Below, piece after piece: positions 17,774 to 26,349 of a DNA stretch of 64,000 nucleotides. The stretch spans positions 1-64,000 of the forward strand of contig NZ_JACJRE010000044.1 in assembly GCF_014697075.1 (NCBI RefSeq), in the 5' to 3' direction. Both the position numbers and the translations under genes were made by a program. The notes under the pieces are model-generated. The model searched no databases, was not told the origin of the DNA, and was given only the letters and a program-made list of their open reading frames with translations. The DNA comes from Tolypothrix sp. FACHB-123. Its GTDB lineage: Bacteria > Cyanobacteriota > Cyanobacteriia > Cyanobacteriales > Nostocaceae. How positions within the stretch are numbered: the first letter of the stretch is position 1; every line of letters begins with the position of its first letter.

Positions 17774-18742
17774 ATGGGTAATAATCTTGTGGGTGAGACA
17801 GTGTTTTTCAGTGTTGTTATACCAACTTATAATCGCCAACCAATTTTAGAAAAGTGCCTCCGCGCTTTGGAAGTACAGAAATTTTCTTTGCCAACTGCGA
17901 TCGCAGGTTACGAAATTGTTTTGGTAGATGATGGTTCTACGGATAGCACCTTAGAATGGTTAGCAGCCCATAAAGAAGAATTTCCCCATGTGCGATGTTT
18001 TGAACAAGACCATAAAGGCCCAGCTGCGGCGCGAAATTTGGGTGTAGAACAAGCACTAGGTGACACGATTATCTTTATTGATAGCGATCTAGTCGTACTA
18101 GAAAATTTCTTACAATCCCATGTTGATGCACTAGTACAGGGACAAAAGCGTTTAGGAAGCGATCGCTTTTTTACCTACGGTGCAGTCATTAATACTTGTA
18201 ATTTTGATAATCCCACTGCTGAACCTTATAAAGTCACAGATTTTTCCGCAGCTTTCTTTGCTACAGGAAACGTAGCAATTCCTAAACATTGGTTAGAGAA
18301 AGCTGGATTGTTTGACACTAGCTTTCAACTTTATGGCTGGGAAGATTTAGAACTAGGTGTAAGGCTAAAAAATCTCGGCTTACAACTAATTAAATGTCCA
18401 GCCGCCGTTGGCTATCATTGGCATCCAGCATTTAATTTAGAACAAATTCCCAACTTAATTGATAAAGAAATCCAACGTGGACGTATGGGCGTTTTATTTT
18501 ATCAAAAACATCCAACTTGGGAAGTGCGGATGATGATTCAAATGACTTGGTTACACCGCTTACTCTGGGGTATTCTCTCATTGAATGGTTTACTAAATGA
18601 ACGTACAATGGCACCATTTTTGCAATGGTTAATTACTTTAGGTAAACCTCAATTAGCTTTAGAAATTGCTCGTGTTTTTCTCAATTGGTACAACGTTAAA
18701 GGTGTATATGAAGCTTACGCACAGTTAGCGTCTAGGGGTTAA
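17774..18742 (+). CDS. Family 2 glycosyltransferase
   Basis: A GT-A fold glycosyltransferase of 322 residues. It shows the N-terminal VVIPTYNR, the nucleotide-binding LVDDGSTDST, a DxD-type FIDSDLV, the FATGNVAIPK acceptor loop and GWEDLELGVRL with the catalytic-base acidic pair. These mark a cytoplasmic or membrane-associated enzyme that transfers a sugar to glycans or lipids. The C-terminal part is helical and may bind membrane. The acceptor is unknown and there is no polysaccharide cluster nearby. Confidence 0.9.
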   Translation: MGNNLVGETVFFSVVIPTYNRQPILEKCLRALEVQKFSLPTAIAGYEIVLVDDGSTDSTLEWLAAHKEEFPHVRCFEQDHKGPAAARNLGVEQALGDTIIFIDSDLVVLENFLQSHVDALVQGQKRLGSDRFFTYGAVINTCNFDNPTAEPYKVTDFSAAFFATGNVAIPKHWLEKAGLFDTSFQLYGWEDLELGVRLKNLGLQLIKCPAAVGYHWHPAFNLEQIPNLIDKEIQRGRMGVLFYQKHPTWEVRMMIQMTWLHRLLWGILSLNGLLNERTMAPFLQWLITLGKPQLALEIARVFLNWYNVKGVYEAYAQLASRG

Positions 18743-18947
18743 GGAGTATCAAGATTGGTTTTAAGGTAGAAAAACCCAGCAAACAAATTTTGGGTTTCGT
18801 TACGATGCTATTGGCGAATTATTTCTTAATTTTGGACTATCGGATAAACCCGTTTTTTTATGAGATGTTGGCTTGACGCAAGAAAAGCCAACCTACACAA
18901 TTATAGGTTTCTAACTCTAAAAATTACAAATTACTAATGACTAATAT

Positions 18948-20999
18948 CTAATTCAAAGCTTCTTGATAAATTATTTCTTGAAAATGAATCATATCTTTTT
19001 GCGGGTCGGCAAGGCTAACTTTAACTAATAAATGTTCACCTAAATTGACAGAACGTTTAAAAGACATTGGCAACTGTAATCCTAAATCTTCTAAAAGAAT
19101 TAGTGCCAAATTGCTATCTTCCCGCAGCCACATCAATACTGTTACATCCCAAACTTGTTCTGGGTAACGACGTAAATACTCTAAAGCATAATATCTATTA
19201 GTTTGCCGTTCTACCATTGTTACTTCTTGAGTAATGCTGGTGACAGTCATCATCACTTCTTTGAGTTGTTCGGCGGAGAACGGTAAAACTTCACCGCGCA
19301 AATGGGCTTTAAGTTGAAAATGGGTGAGTAAATCGCTGTAGCGGCGGATGGGAGAAGTCGCTTGAGTATATGTATCTAAACCCAAACCAGCATGACGCAC
19401 AGGGGTAATACTCATTTCGCTTTTGGGCATACAGCGACGCATAGCGCAGGCGCGAACGAATCCTGCGGGTAGCTGGAGTAATTCTTCTTCGGGGGGTAGT
19501 TCTGGCTGTGGCTGACCACGAAATGGTAAGGGTATTTTATGCTCTTGACCGTAGCGGGCAGCAACTTCACCAGCTAAGATCATCATTTCTGCGACTAATT
19601 GCCGGGATGGGGAATCATCTAAAATATCAATGCTGATCTCGTCACCTTTGACTTTAATCGTGGCTTCCGGCATATTGATGCTGATTGCGCCTTGATTATA
19701 ACGCCAAGTTTTACGGCGCTGTGCCCAGGTTGCGATCGCCGCAATTTCTGGTTCTGCTTGTACTCCCAATTCCAGCATCTCATCTACATCTTCATAGGTG
19801 AGGCGGTAAGTTGGCTTGATCGTGCTGGGATGAATACTGTAATCTTCGACTCTGCCTGTAGTATCTAAAATAATGCCAAAGCTGAGGGCACAACAAACCC
19901 GTCCCTGTACCAAACTCATGGGCCCGGTTGCCAATACTTCCGGGAACATGGGTACCATTCCTGTAGGCAAATAAACTGTACTACCCCGTTTTCTAGCTTC
20001 TAGGTCTAAGTCATCCTCTGGTGCTAATAAACGGGTAGGATCGGCAATATGCACCCACAGACGTTCTCTACCATCAGGGAGTAATTCCCAACTTAGACCA
20101 TCGTCTATTTCTGTGGTGCTTTCATCATCAACTGTGTACACCTTTAAATGAGTCAGATCTAGACGATCTGTATCCAGATCTGAGGGCGGGGAATCCAAAC
20201 GCTGTTGCGCCACTTCTAATACCTTGCTAGGAAATTGAACCGGAATTGCTGAACGACGCAAAAACAAATTTTCATTGGGACTCCACCAGCCCAAGTCAAC
20301 CAACAGTTGAAATGCTCCTTGGGGCGTTGCTTGGCGTCCCAGCATAGTCATCGTTTCTAACACCGGGCCTGGAGGAGGATAGGCCCGAGATAAGGAATCA
20401 TAATTCACCCCCATCCGCACGACATCGGCTAGGAGGGCGGCGTATTTTTCTATGGCTTCTAAACGCTGGCGGTCTGGGCGTTGCCAATCTACTGGTTCAC
20501 CAGCCAGGGATTGTTCTACACGAGCTAAAAATTCCTGCTGTCCCCTGGCTTTTTGTGATTCTACTTCTAGCTGGTGTTTTCGTTCAGCTACCTGGGCGGT
20601 TGTCCGGGTTTCGTATACGTCTCCTTTTTGCTTGAAATACAGTTTGTCATCAGATAACAAGCAATGAGCGGCGTAACAATGAGGCGGTTCTGATTCGGAA
20701 AACAGGATATTAGCCATTTGTGATGGGGTGACCGATTCCCCATCCTCGACTAATAATTCCCAGGCTACTTCTAAGCTGGATGGATCTAAATATGGCTTTA
20801 CTTGTTCTAAAAACTGCGGTATATCACCTGACTTGTAGGTCTGTCCGGTAACGGTATAGGTAATTTGTCTCGGCGCGAGGCTGTGGGATTGACCACGTTC
20901 ATCTACCACAAACCAGCGGGTCTTTCCGTCTGGGCGATCTACTACCCCCAGACGGCGATCGCCTTGAACCCTAAATTCAACTAGCGTCCCCTTCTCCAC
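18948..20999 (-). CDS. RNase II/RNase R family exoribonuclease
   Basis: A 683-residue 3'-5' exoribonuclease. The RNB catalytic domain (about 270-600) contains the acidic cluster YTVDDESTTEIDDGLS and continues with HIADPTRLL and SPIRRYSDLLTH, the hallmark near the end of the RNB fold. The N-terminal region has a beta-rich cold-shock-like part, and a short S1-like end may be present. It is shorter than E. coli RNase R. It degrades structured RNA and takes part in rRNA/mRNA turnover. It lies downstream of rpmG-rpsR on the same strand, an arrangement seen in other cyanobacteria. Confidence 0.92.
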   Translation of the reverse strand: MEKGTLVEFRVQGDRRLGVVDRPDGKTRWFVVDERGQSHSLAPRQITYTVTGQTYKSGDIPQFLEQVKPYLDPSSLEVAWELLVEDGESVTPSQMANILFSESEPPHCYAAHCLLSDDKLYFKQKGDVYETRTTAQVAERKHQLEVESQKARGQQEFLARVEQSLAGEPVDWQRPDRQRLEAIEKYAALLADVVRMGVNYDSLSRAYPPPGPVLETMTMLGRQATPQGAFQLLVDLGWWSPNENLFLRRSAIPVQFPSKVLEVAQQRLDSPPSDLDTDRLDLTHLKVYTVDDESTTEIDDGLSWELLPDGRERLWVHIADPTRLLAPEDDLDLEARKRGSTVYLPTGMVPMFPEVLATGPMSLVQGRVCCALSFGIILDTTGRVEDYSIHPSTIKPTYRLTYEDVDEMLELGVQAEPEIAAIATWAQRRKTWRYNQGAISINMPEATIKVKGDEISIDILDDSPSRQLVAEMMILAGEVAARYGQEHKIPLPFRGQPQPELPPEEELLQLPAGFVRACAMRRCMPKSEMSITPVRHAGLGLDTYTQATSPIRRYSDLLTHFQLKAHLRGEVLPFSAEQLKEVMMTVTSITQEVTMVERQTNRYYALEYLRRYPEQVWDVTVLMWLREDSNLALILLEDLGLQLPMSFKRSVNLGEHLLVKVSLADPQKDMIHFQEIIYQEALN

Positions 21000-21122
21000 A
21001 ACTCTCGCACTTAATTTGGTTAACTAATAAATTTTAGATTTTGGATTGAATATTGACTACTAAATCCAAAATCTCATGATTTTTTATATGCAAAAGATGA
21101 TTTTACACTGACTTCAGGAGAT

Positions 21123-21208
21123 TTTAGATTGTGGAATCTGAAAATTTGCAGCTACTTTCATCATAAAAGCAGCTGCTGCAAACGATCCATAATCTAAAAT
21201 TCTCACCC
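21123..21208. other. Long hairpin between rpsR and the RNase gene
   Basis: TTTTAGATTGTGGA pairs with TCCATAATCTAAAA (one mismatch), enclosing an inner palindrome GCAGCT...AGCAGCTGC. It sits in the 219-bp gap between the ribosomal genes and the RNase gene. It could attenuate or process the shared transcript. Confidence 0.5.
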
Positions 21209-21218
21209 GCCACTCAAA

Positions 21219-21434
21219 TTAACCTTCTGCGTTGATGAACGGCAACAAAGCTACAATTCGAGCACGTTTAATTGCTAATGTCAAGTCTCTTTGTTGCTGA
21301 GATGTTAAGCCAGTGATCCGCCGGGGCAGAATTTTACCGCGCTCGGTGATAAACTTTCGTAACAAATCAACATCTTTATAATCGATTGGTTCTCCCGGCT
21401 TAATCGGAGATAGACGACGACGATAGTAGCTCAT
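21219..21434 (-). CDS. rpsR: 30S ribosomal protein S18
   Basis: Bacterial S18 of 71 residues, beginning [10 protein letters not shown] and containing [23 protein letters not shown] and [19 protein letters not shown]. It binds 16S rRNA in the platform of the small subunit. It is two bases downstream of rpmG, so the two genes are translated from one transcript. Size and sequence are typical. Confidence 0.97.
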   Translation of the reverse strand: MSYYRRRLSPIKPGEPIDYKDVDLLRKFITERGKILPRRITGLTSQQQRDLTLAIKRARIVALLPFINAEG

Positions 21435-21436
21435 TG

Positions 21437-21631
21437 TTACTTAATTTCCTTGTGGACTGTGTGTGTATTGCAATGGGAACAGAACTTTTTCAGTTCTAAT
21501 CGGTTGGTGGTGTTACGCCGATTTTTCGTAGTGGTATACCGGGAAACACCAGGAGAGCGCTTGTTAGCGTTAGTGCGACATTCGGTACATTCTAGTGTCA
21601 CGATTATGCGGACACCTTTACTCTTAGCCAT
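21437..21631 (-). CDS. rpmG: 50S ribosomal protein L33
   Basis: L33 of 64 residues. The four cysteines in CTEC and CSHC form a zinc ribbon, so this is the zinc-binding C+ type. [18 protein letters not shown] is characteristic. It is the first gene of the rpmG-rpsR unit, with the RNase gene 219 bp beyond. Confidence 0.97.
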   Translation of the reverse strand: MAKSKGVRIIVTLECTECRTNANKRSPGVSRYTTTKNRRNTTNRLELKKFCSHCNTHTVHKEIK

Positions 21632-21674
21632 AATCTTACAAACCGTAAAGCCTGGAGAGAATTAACACAAATGA

Positions 21675-22232
21675 CTATCTTCTCACATTTCGTTGGATAT
21701 TTTCAACTAGTCGCTTAATTTTTATATCGAGCGAATAACCACGACGTGAAGAAACTATGGTAGTTCTCGCATAGCGATCGTGCAATGCCTGATGCAGCTG
21801 CCGATCGTAGAACGCCGCACCACAGTCAATAGCCAGAGGAAGTACTAGCAGTATAGCAGTGGGATTGGTACTAATGTTGCCTAGGGCAATGGAGATTAAC
21901 AGCGCACCCACACCAGTAATTGTTTCTCGTTTAACTAGTGCGAGTAATTGGGGAATTCTTCCAACTATTTGTCCTTGTTCAACTTCCAGTACCTTGAGGT
22001 CAAATGCCCATCGCCCTGGGCTTTGTCCTTGATTGTTGTACGCTACTAGCACTCTTAAAATTAACCAAGCTATGACAAACACGAGAATTTGGATAAATTG
22101 AATACCTGAGTTATTGTTTCTCAAGAGAGAACTCAATAACCAAGCACCAAGGAAATCTAGCCCTAACGCCATACCGCGTCGTCCAATCTCCGCTTTGGGA
22201 TAGTATTTTTGGGGCACTCTGACAATACTCAT
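21675..22232 (-). CDS. RDD family membrane protein
   Basis: A 185-residue membrane protein with the RDD signature: GRRGMALGLDFLGAWLL (arginine and first aspartate in helix 1) and GRWAFDLKVL. Three or four hydrophobic segments are seen. RDD proteins are widespread and their roles are mostly unknown; some members act in ion or osmolyte transport. It lies just upstream of rpmG in the same direction, with a 43-bp gap, so it may share a promoter region or transcript. Confidence 0.85.
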   Translation of the reverse strand: MSIVRVPQKYYPKAEIGRRGMALGLDFLGAWLLSSLLRNNNSGIQFIQILVFVIAWLILRVLVAYNNQGQSPGRWAFDLKVLEVEQGQIVGRIPQLLALVKRETITGVGALLISIALGNISTNPTAILLVLPLAIDCGAAFYDRQLHQALHDRYARTTIVSSRRGYSLDIKIKRLVENIQRNVRR

Positions 22233-22529
22233 AGAATAGATTCAATAATTTTTCAGTATTTTTATTGAGAATCGCAGGTTTAATTATTGCTCTTGAGGTG
22301 AATATTAAAGTGTGATTTTTAAGTGCTGCTTGCGTGTTCGCGAAGCAAAAACAGCCAAGTTAGTTAAACGAATAATTAAGGAATACCAACAATATAGAGT
22401 AGTATCACAGATGAGCCTGGTAATGTGGATACTAACTTAGCCAGTGGCACAATTGCTAAAAATCAGGGAAAATGCTTGGTTAAAATAGGCACGACTAGCA
22501 ATTATCTATATAGTTGAGGACTATCGCCA

Positions 22530-22775
22530 ATGAATTTTATCAACACAAAAGCTGTACAAATCCCAGTTAGCACAATCATTTCCATACTAACTGCCATTAA
22601 TGACCGTGATTATGGACGTTTTAAACAATTACAAATCACCTTGATCGAGCAGCATGGCGTGGAAGTGTGGCAAGATGTCTTTGGTAGCCGTGTTTTACCC
22701 GCATTAGATCAACAATCTAATCGATGGTTATTGAAACTTTTGTGTCATGGGAAAACTGCTGCTGTGAGAATGTAA
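22530..22775 (+). CDS. Small protein of unknown function
   Basis: An 81-residue frame whose length, composition and position look like a real gene. It ends 27 bp before moeA on the same strand. The sequence is helical with no cysteine pair, signal peptide or membrane segment, and includes FKQLQITLIEQHGVEVWQDVF. I recognise no family. A coupled role with moeA is possible but unsupported. Confidence 0.6.
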   Translation: MNFINTKAVQIPVSTIISILTAINDRDYGRFKQLQITLIEQHGVEVWQDVFGSRVLPALDQQSNRWLLKLLCHGKTAAVRM

Positions 22776-22802
22776 AGACGAGTGTTAATTTAGGCGATCG
22801 CT

Positions 22803-24065
22803 ATGCTTTCAGTCAGCGATACACAAGCAGTTATTTTCGATTTAGTCCAAGCCCTAGATCATCAAGGTGAAACGGAAGTTGTTGATTTATTAACAGCCAC
22901 AGGCCGAATTTTGGCCTGTCCTGTTACCAGCAACTTAGATTTTCCCCATTGGGATAACTCAGCAATGGATGGCTATGCAGTGCGTTATTCGGATGTACAG
23001 AACTGTAGCGCCGAACAGCCAGCAATTTTGGCAATTGTCGAGTCAATTCCGGCTGGCTATCAACCCAAGTTAACAATTAGTCAGGGTCAAGCCGCAAGGA
23101 TTTTTACAGGTGCGGTGATGCCAAAAGGTGCAGATACTGTAGTTATGCAAGAGAGGACAAGCCAAAAGGAGAATTTTGTCCATATTCTGGCTGCACCACA
23201 ACCACAAGAATTTGTCAGACGCAAAGCAGCTTTTTATCAAGCTGGGACACAATTGTTACCAGCAGGAATTAAATTAAATGCGGCGGAAATTGCTGTATTA
23301 GCTGCTGCCCAATGTTCTCAAGTGAGTGTTTACCGTCGTCCGATTGTAGCAATATTTTCTACGGGAGATGAACTAGTTACTCTCGATCAACCGTTAGCGC
23401 CAGGACAAATTGTCGATTCTAATGGGTATGCATTGGCTGCTTTGGTGAGACAAAGTGGAGCTGAACCTTTAATGTTAGGCATTGTGAAGGATGAACCAGC
23501 AGCACTAGAAAAAACAATTGCTGAGGCGATCGCCAATGCTGATATAGTAATCTCTTCTGGTGGAGTTTCGGTGGGCGATTATGACTATGTTGAGCAAATT
23601 TTAGCAACGTTGCAAGCTCAAATTCATATTCGCGCTGTGGCGATGCGTCCGGGTAAACCTCTCACCGTCGCTACCTTTCCCCCAAAGGTTCCTAGGGGAG
23701 ATAATCATCAACGAGTTCCTGTGTATTTTGGGTTACCGGGAAACCCAGCAGCAGTATTGGTGACATTTTTGCGGTTTGTCCAGCCAGCAATTAAGAAACT
23801 GGCGGGATTAGCCCAAGGTTGGGAAATAGAGTTTGTGAAAGTGCGATCGCATAAAGAATTGCGATCGGATGGCAAGCGCGAAACTTATGTCTGGGGAAAA
23901 TTACAGGTAGTTAATGGTGTTTATGAATTTTCTCCAGCTGGTGGTAGTCACAGTTCGGGAAATTTAATTAACTTAGCGCAAACCAATGCCCTAGCGGTCA
24001 TTCCAGTGGGTAATACGTTAATTTCTCCAGGGGAAGAGGTAGAGGTTTCTTTTAATAGGGGCTAG
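22803..24065 (+). CDS. moeA: Molybdopterin molybdenumtransferase MoeA
   Basis: MoeA of 420 residues. It inserts molybdate into adenylylated molybdopterin to give the molybdenum cofactor, used by nitrate reductase among others. Motifs include NSAMDGYAVR in domain III, RIFTGAVMPKGADTVVMQE, and the MPT-binding region with IFSTGDELV and SSGGVSVGDYDYV. The C-terminal beta domain is present. The start lies next to a GCGATCGC HIP1 site. The upstream small gene may be in the same transcript. Confidence 0.95.
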   Translation: MLSVSDTQAVIFDLVQALDHQGETEVVDLLTATGRILACPVTSNLDFPHWDNSAMDGYAVRYSDVQNCSAEQPAILAIVESIPAGYQPKLTISQGQAARIFTGAVMPKGADTVVMQERTSQKENFVHILAAPQPQEFVRRKAAFYQAGTQLLPAGIKLNAAEIAVLAAAQCSQVSVYRRPIVAIFSTGDELVTLDQPLAPGQIVDSNGYALAALVRQSGAEPLMLGIVKDEPAALEKTIAEAIANADIVISSGGVSVGDYDYVEQILATLQAQIHIRAVAMRPGKPLTVATFPPKVPRGDNHQRVPVYFGLPGNPAAVLVTFLRFVQPAIKKLAGLAQGWEIEFVKVRSHKELRSDGKRETYVWGKLQVVNGVYEFSPAGGSHSSGNLINLAQTNALAVIPVGNTLISPGEEVEVSFNRG

Positions 24066-24079
24066 GGGCTAGGAATTAG
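24056..24079. repeat. STRR (TAGGGGC)n overlapping the moeA stop
   Basis: TAGGGGCTAGGGGCTAGGAA runs from the last codons of moeA into the 3' flank. The same family occurs at 30093-30125 and 38506-38540. Confidence 0.7.
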
Positions 24080-24352
24080 GGTAAATTTTTCTTGCGTCTT
24101 TTGGTTGATATGTCATCGTTTTTCCACATTGTGTTTTCATCAAAAACAGCCTTGAGGATAGGGAAAGCTATCAGTCAATACAGTTCAGTGATTGTAGAAA
24201 ACTTTAAGATTTAAGTTGGTATTCAACATAGTAAAACTTAACATTATCAAGGAGCAGAACGGAACAAAATTTTTTCTGGTGTTTTTTTAGCGCCGCTTTT
24301 TTTTGGTGCTAGGATCTACGTCTATAAATAATCAAAAACAAGTGCTATAGCT

Positions 24353-24688
24353 GTGAAACAAAAGCCAAAACCAAGGATCGCTTTGCTTCGGGAAAGAGCA
24401 GGGCTAACCCAGCTTGAGTTGTCACGTCTTGTTGGTGTGACTGAAAGCACTATCCAGAACTGGGAAAGTGGTAGAACTGGGACGGATCATATTGAAAGAA
24501 TAATTAGGTTTTGTAAAGCACTCAATTGCCAAGTAGAAGACCTAATTGAATATATGGGCGATTCCCCAAAACAACCAGAAGCACAACCAAGTTCATTAAG
24601 TGAAATACATCATCTTTTAGGAACTGAGGAACCTGCACCCCCTACTAGTACTGATGCTGAAATCGCGCCAATGCGACATGGTAAATAA
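24353..24688 (+). CDS. Small HTH (Cro/C1-type) transcriptional regulator
   Basis: A 111-residue protein from a GTG start. An XRE helix-turn-helix occupies about residues 8-62 (LRERAGLTQLELSRLVGVTE then STIQNWESGRTG). The C-terminal tail is polar. The DNA target is unknown. The gene ends exactly where the convergent polysaccharide deacetylase ends (no bases between the stop codons). The upstream 287 bases contain a palindrome AGCGCC/GGTGCT and an 18-base match to the end of the 7895-8030 MITE, at 24178-24194. Confidence 0.85.
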   Translation: MKQKPKPRIALLRERAGLTQLELSRLVGVTESTIQNWESGRTGTDHIERIIRFCKALNCQVEDLIEYMGDSPKQPEAQPSSLSEIHHLLGTEEPAPPTSTDAEIAPMRHGK

Positions 24689-25372
24689 TTACGAATTTTT
24701 AATTTTTGCTAGCTGCCAAAAAGTATCAATAGTCACAAATTGATAGCCTGTGTTTAGCAGTTGGGGAATTAAAATTTCGATGGTGGCAGCAACATCTTGA
24801 CCGCCATAAACACCATCATGTAAAACAATGATCGAACCGTTGTTGACTTGTTGAGAAACACGTTGTACTACAGTGCTAACTCCTGGTCTAGTCCAATCAA
24901 CTGGGACAACACTCCACATGATTGGGCGATAATTCCACTGAAACAAAAATTTTAAAGTTTGGGGTGTAAATAAACCGTTGGGTGGTCTAACATCCCTGAC
25001 TTTTTCTGGTTGAAGATTACAAGCAGTATAAATAGCAGCTTGAGTTTTTTCTAAAGTATCTCGCAGTTCTATTGGGGAGAGTAGAGGAAAAGACTGATGA
25101 TCGTAACCATGCAATCCAATCCAGTGTCCGCGATCGCAGACTGCTTTGGCAATCTCCGGAAACCGATTGACACAAGCGCCTAACCAAAAAAAACTAGCCT
25201 GAATTTGATAACGCTCTAAGACAGCCAATACCTCTAGAGTGTACTGGGGATGGGGGCCATCATCAAAGGTGAGGGCGATCGCACAAGAACTGTTATCTCC
25301 ACTCCACAAACAGTTGGTAAATCTTGGTTGGAGAAGACGATACAGAATGGGCAGAAAGGGAGCAAGTTGCAT
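24689..25372 (-). CDS. Polysaccharide deacetylase (NodB homology)
   Basis: A carbohydrate esterase family 4 enzyme of 227 residues. It has LTFDDGPHPQ (catalytic and metal aspartates), a zinc HxxxH motif in HGYDHQSF, RPPNGLF in motif 3 and IIVLHDG near the end. These enzymes remove N-acetyl groups from chitin-like or peptidoglycan polymers. No clear signal peptide is seen: the N-terminus is MQLAPFLPILYRLL, which is weakly hydrophobic, so export is uncertain. It is convergent with the HTH gene. Confidence 0.9.
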   Translation of the reverse strand: MQLAPFLPILYRLLQPRFTNCLWSGDNSSCAIALTFDDGPHPQYTLEVLAVLERYQIQASFFWLGACVNRFPEIAKAVCDRGHWIGLHGYDHQSFPLLSPIELRDTLEKTQAAIYTACNLQPEKVRDVRPPNGLFTPQTLKFLFQWNYRPIMWSVVPVDWTRPGVSTVVQRVSQQVNNGSIIVLHDGVYGGQDVAATIEILIPQLLNTGYQFVTIDTFWQLAKIKNS

Positions 25373-26002
25373 TTTAATCGTTGTTATTCGCTAACAATGC
25401 AGCCATTGTGCCAGTTCAACACAGCTGGGTTGCAAGTTTGAGATCCTATAGACATGGGAAATTATCCCCAAAGCCTTGTTTTGATCCTGACAGATTGCAA
25501 AAGATTTGTGTTGACACAGCACGGTGCTACTGCATTCACAAATAACATCTGAGATTGCATGTTGCTACCACTTGGTCAAGCTATCTATTAAATTTACAGT
25601 AAATTTTTGAGAGTAAATTTCTCTATGAAATGAGTAACGTTATCAAACTATTGATGGGCTGAGTAAATAATTTGGAGATCGAACTCACAAACCCATGATG
25701 GGAAGCGATCGCCTCAATGAAATACTGGAGATAAAAGGAGCTAGAAGCAGTAAACGCAGCTGTTAAAGGAGTTGGTGATGCTATCAATACATGCACTGAG
25801 AATTTTGGCACATTCGGAACATCAGGGATGCAACGGACTATATATACACAACTTACGGATAGACTACTGGTCAAATGCTGAGATTCTATGTGTTTTGATT
25901 GTCATCTCTTTACTAAATAACTTGTGTAAAGGATGTTAGGCAAAACACCCCATTTATCTGTAATTTAACTCCCTAAAGACAAGAAAATTGTCACTAAATT
26001 GT
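25373..26002. other. Gene-poor region with a possible coding remnant
   Basis: About 630 bases. A plus-strand frame at about 25737-25880 reads AVNAAVKGVGDAINTCTENF followed by about 25 further residues before a stop, but it has no start codon. It may be the tail of a decayed gene. The minus frame at 25623-25874 is not credible. No RNA gene was recognised. Confidence 0.35.
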
Positions 26003-26239
26003 TTAAACTGTAGAACGAACATTTCCGTAGTACTCCATTAATTCTCTACGTCCGCTACCACGATGGGGAGCGGGTTTTTCTGGTTGATTAGGCTTGGTTT
26101 TCGGTCTGGCTGAGAGCAAAGTTGGTGTAGTCGCAGAAACCATCAACATATCGGACATAAGATTGACCATTGCTTGATAGCTAAAAATTAAGGTAGCCGT
26201 GACTAGGCTAGAGGCCAAAAGTGAAACTAAAGCACGCAT
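26003..26239 (-). CDS. patX: PatX-like peptide precursor with HRGSGR motif
   Basis: A 78-residue protein. The N-terminus (about 3-35) is a hydrophobic segment that could be a signal peptide or membrane anchor. A proline/lysine linker leads to HRGSGR at residues 59-64 (bases 26048-26065), followed by RELMEYYGNV. RGSGR is the active pentapeptide of PatS and HetN, inhibitors that bind HetR and set heterocyst spacing. PatX proteins share this layout: hydrophobic N-terminus, then (H/R)RGxGR near the C-terminus. It would be exported or processed to a diffusible peptide. A TCCGGA motif stands 57 bp upstream. The call rests on architecture; HetR binding is not shown. Confidence 0.8.
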   Translation of the reverse strand: MRALVSLLASSLVTATLIFSYQAMVNLMSDMLMVSATTPTLLSARPKTKPNQPEKPAPHRGSGRRELMEYYGNVRSTV

Positions 26240-26296
26240 AGCAGATGTTTATTTTAGAACTCACATATTCACTGCTACTTAGTTTTTATTAGTGCA

Positions 26297-26302
26297 TCCG
26301 GA
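26297..26302 (-). promoter_or_regulatory. DIF-type TCCGGA motif upstream of patX
   Basis: TCCGGA, the -35-like element of differentiation-linked (DIF+) promoters in Anabaena, lies 57 bp before the patX start. A possible -10 (TAAGTA) follows 15 bases later on the minus strand. The hexamer is palindromic, so orientation is inferred from the gene. A chance match is possible. Confidence 0.5.
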
Positions 26303-26349
26303 CAATTCCCTAAAAAGTATTGTTTTTTACAGAATAAAAATAAACTTTA

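Noticed and set aside
25623-25874. Minus-strand 83-codon frame
   Set aside because: Composition is atypical, no family, and it lies antisense to the possible remnant frame.
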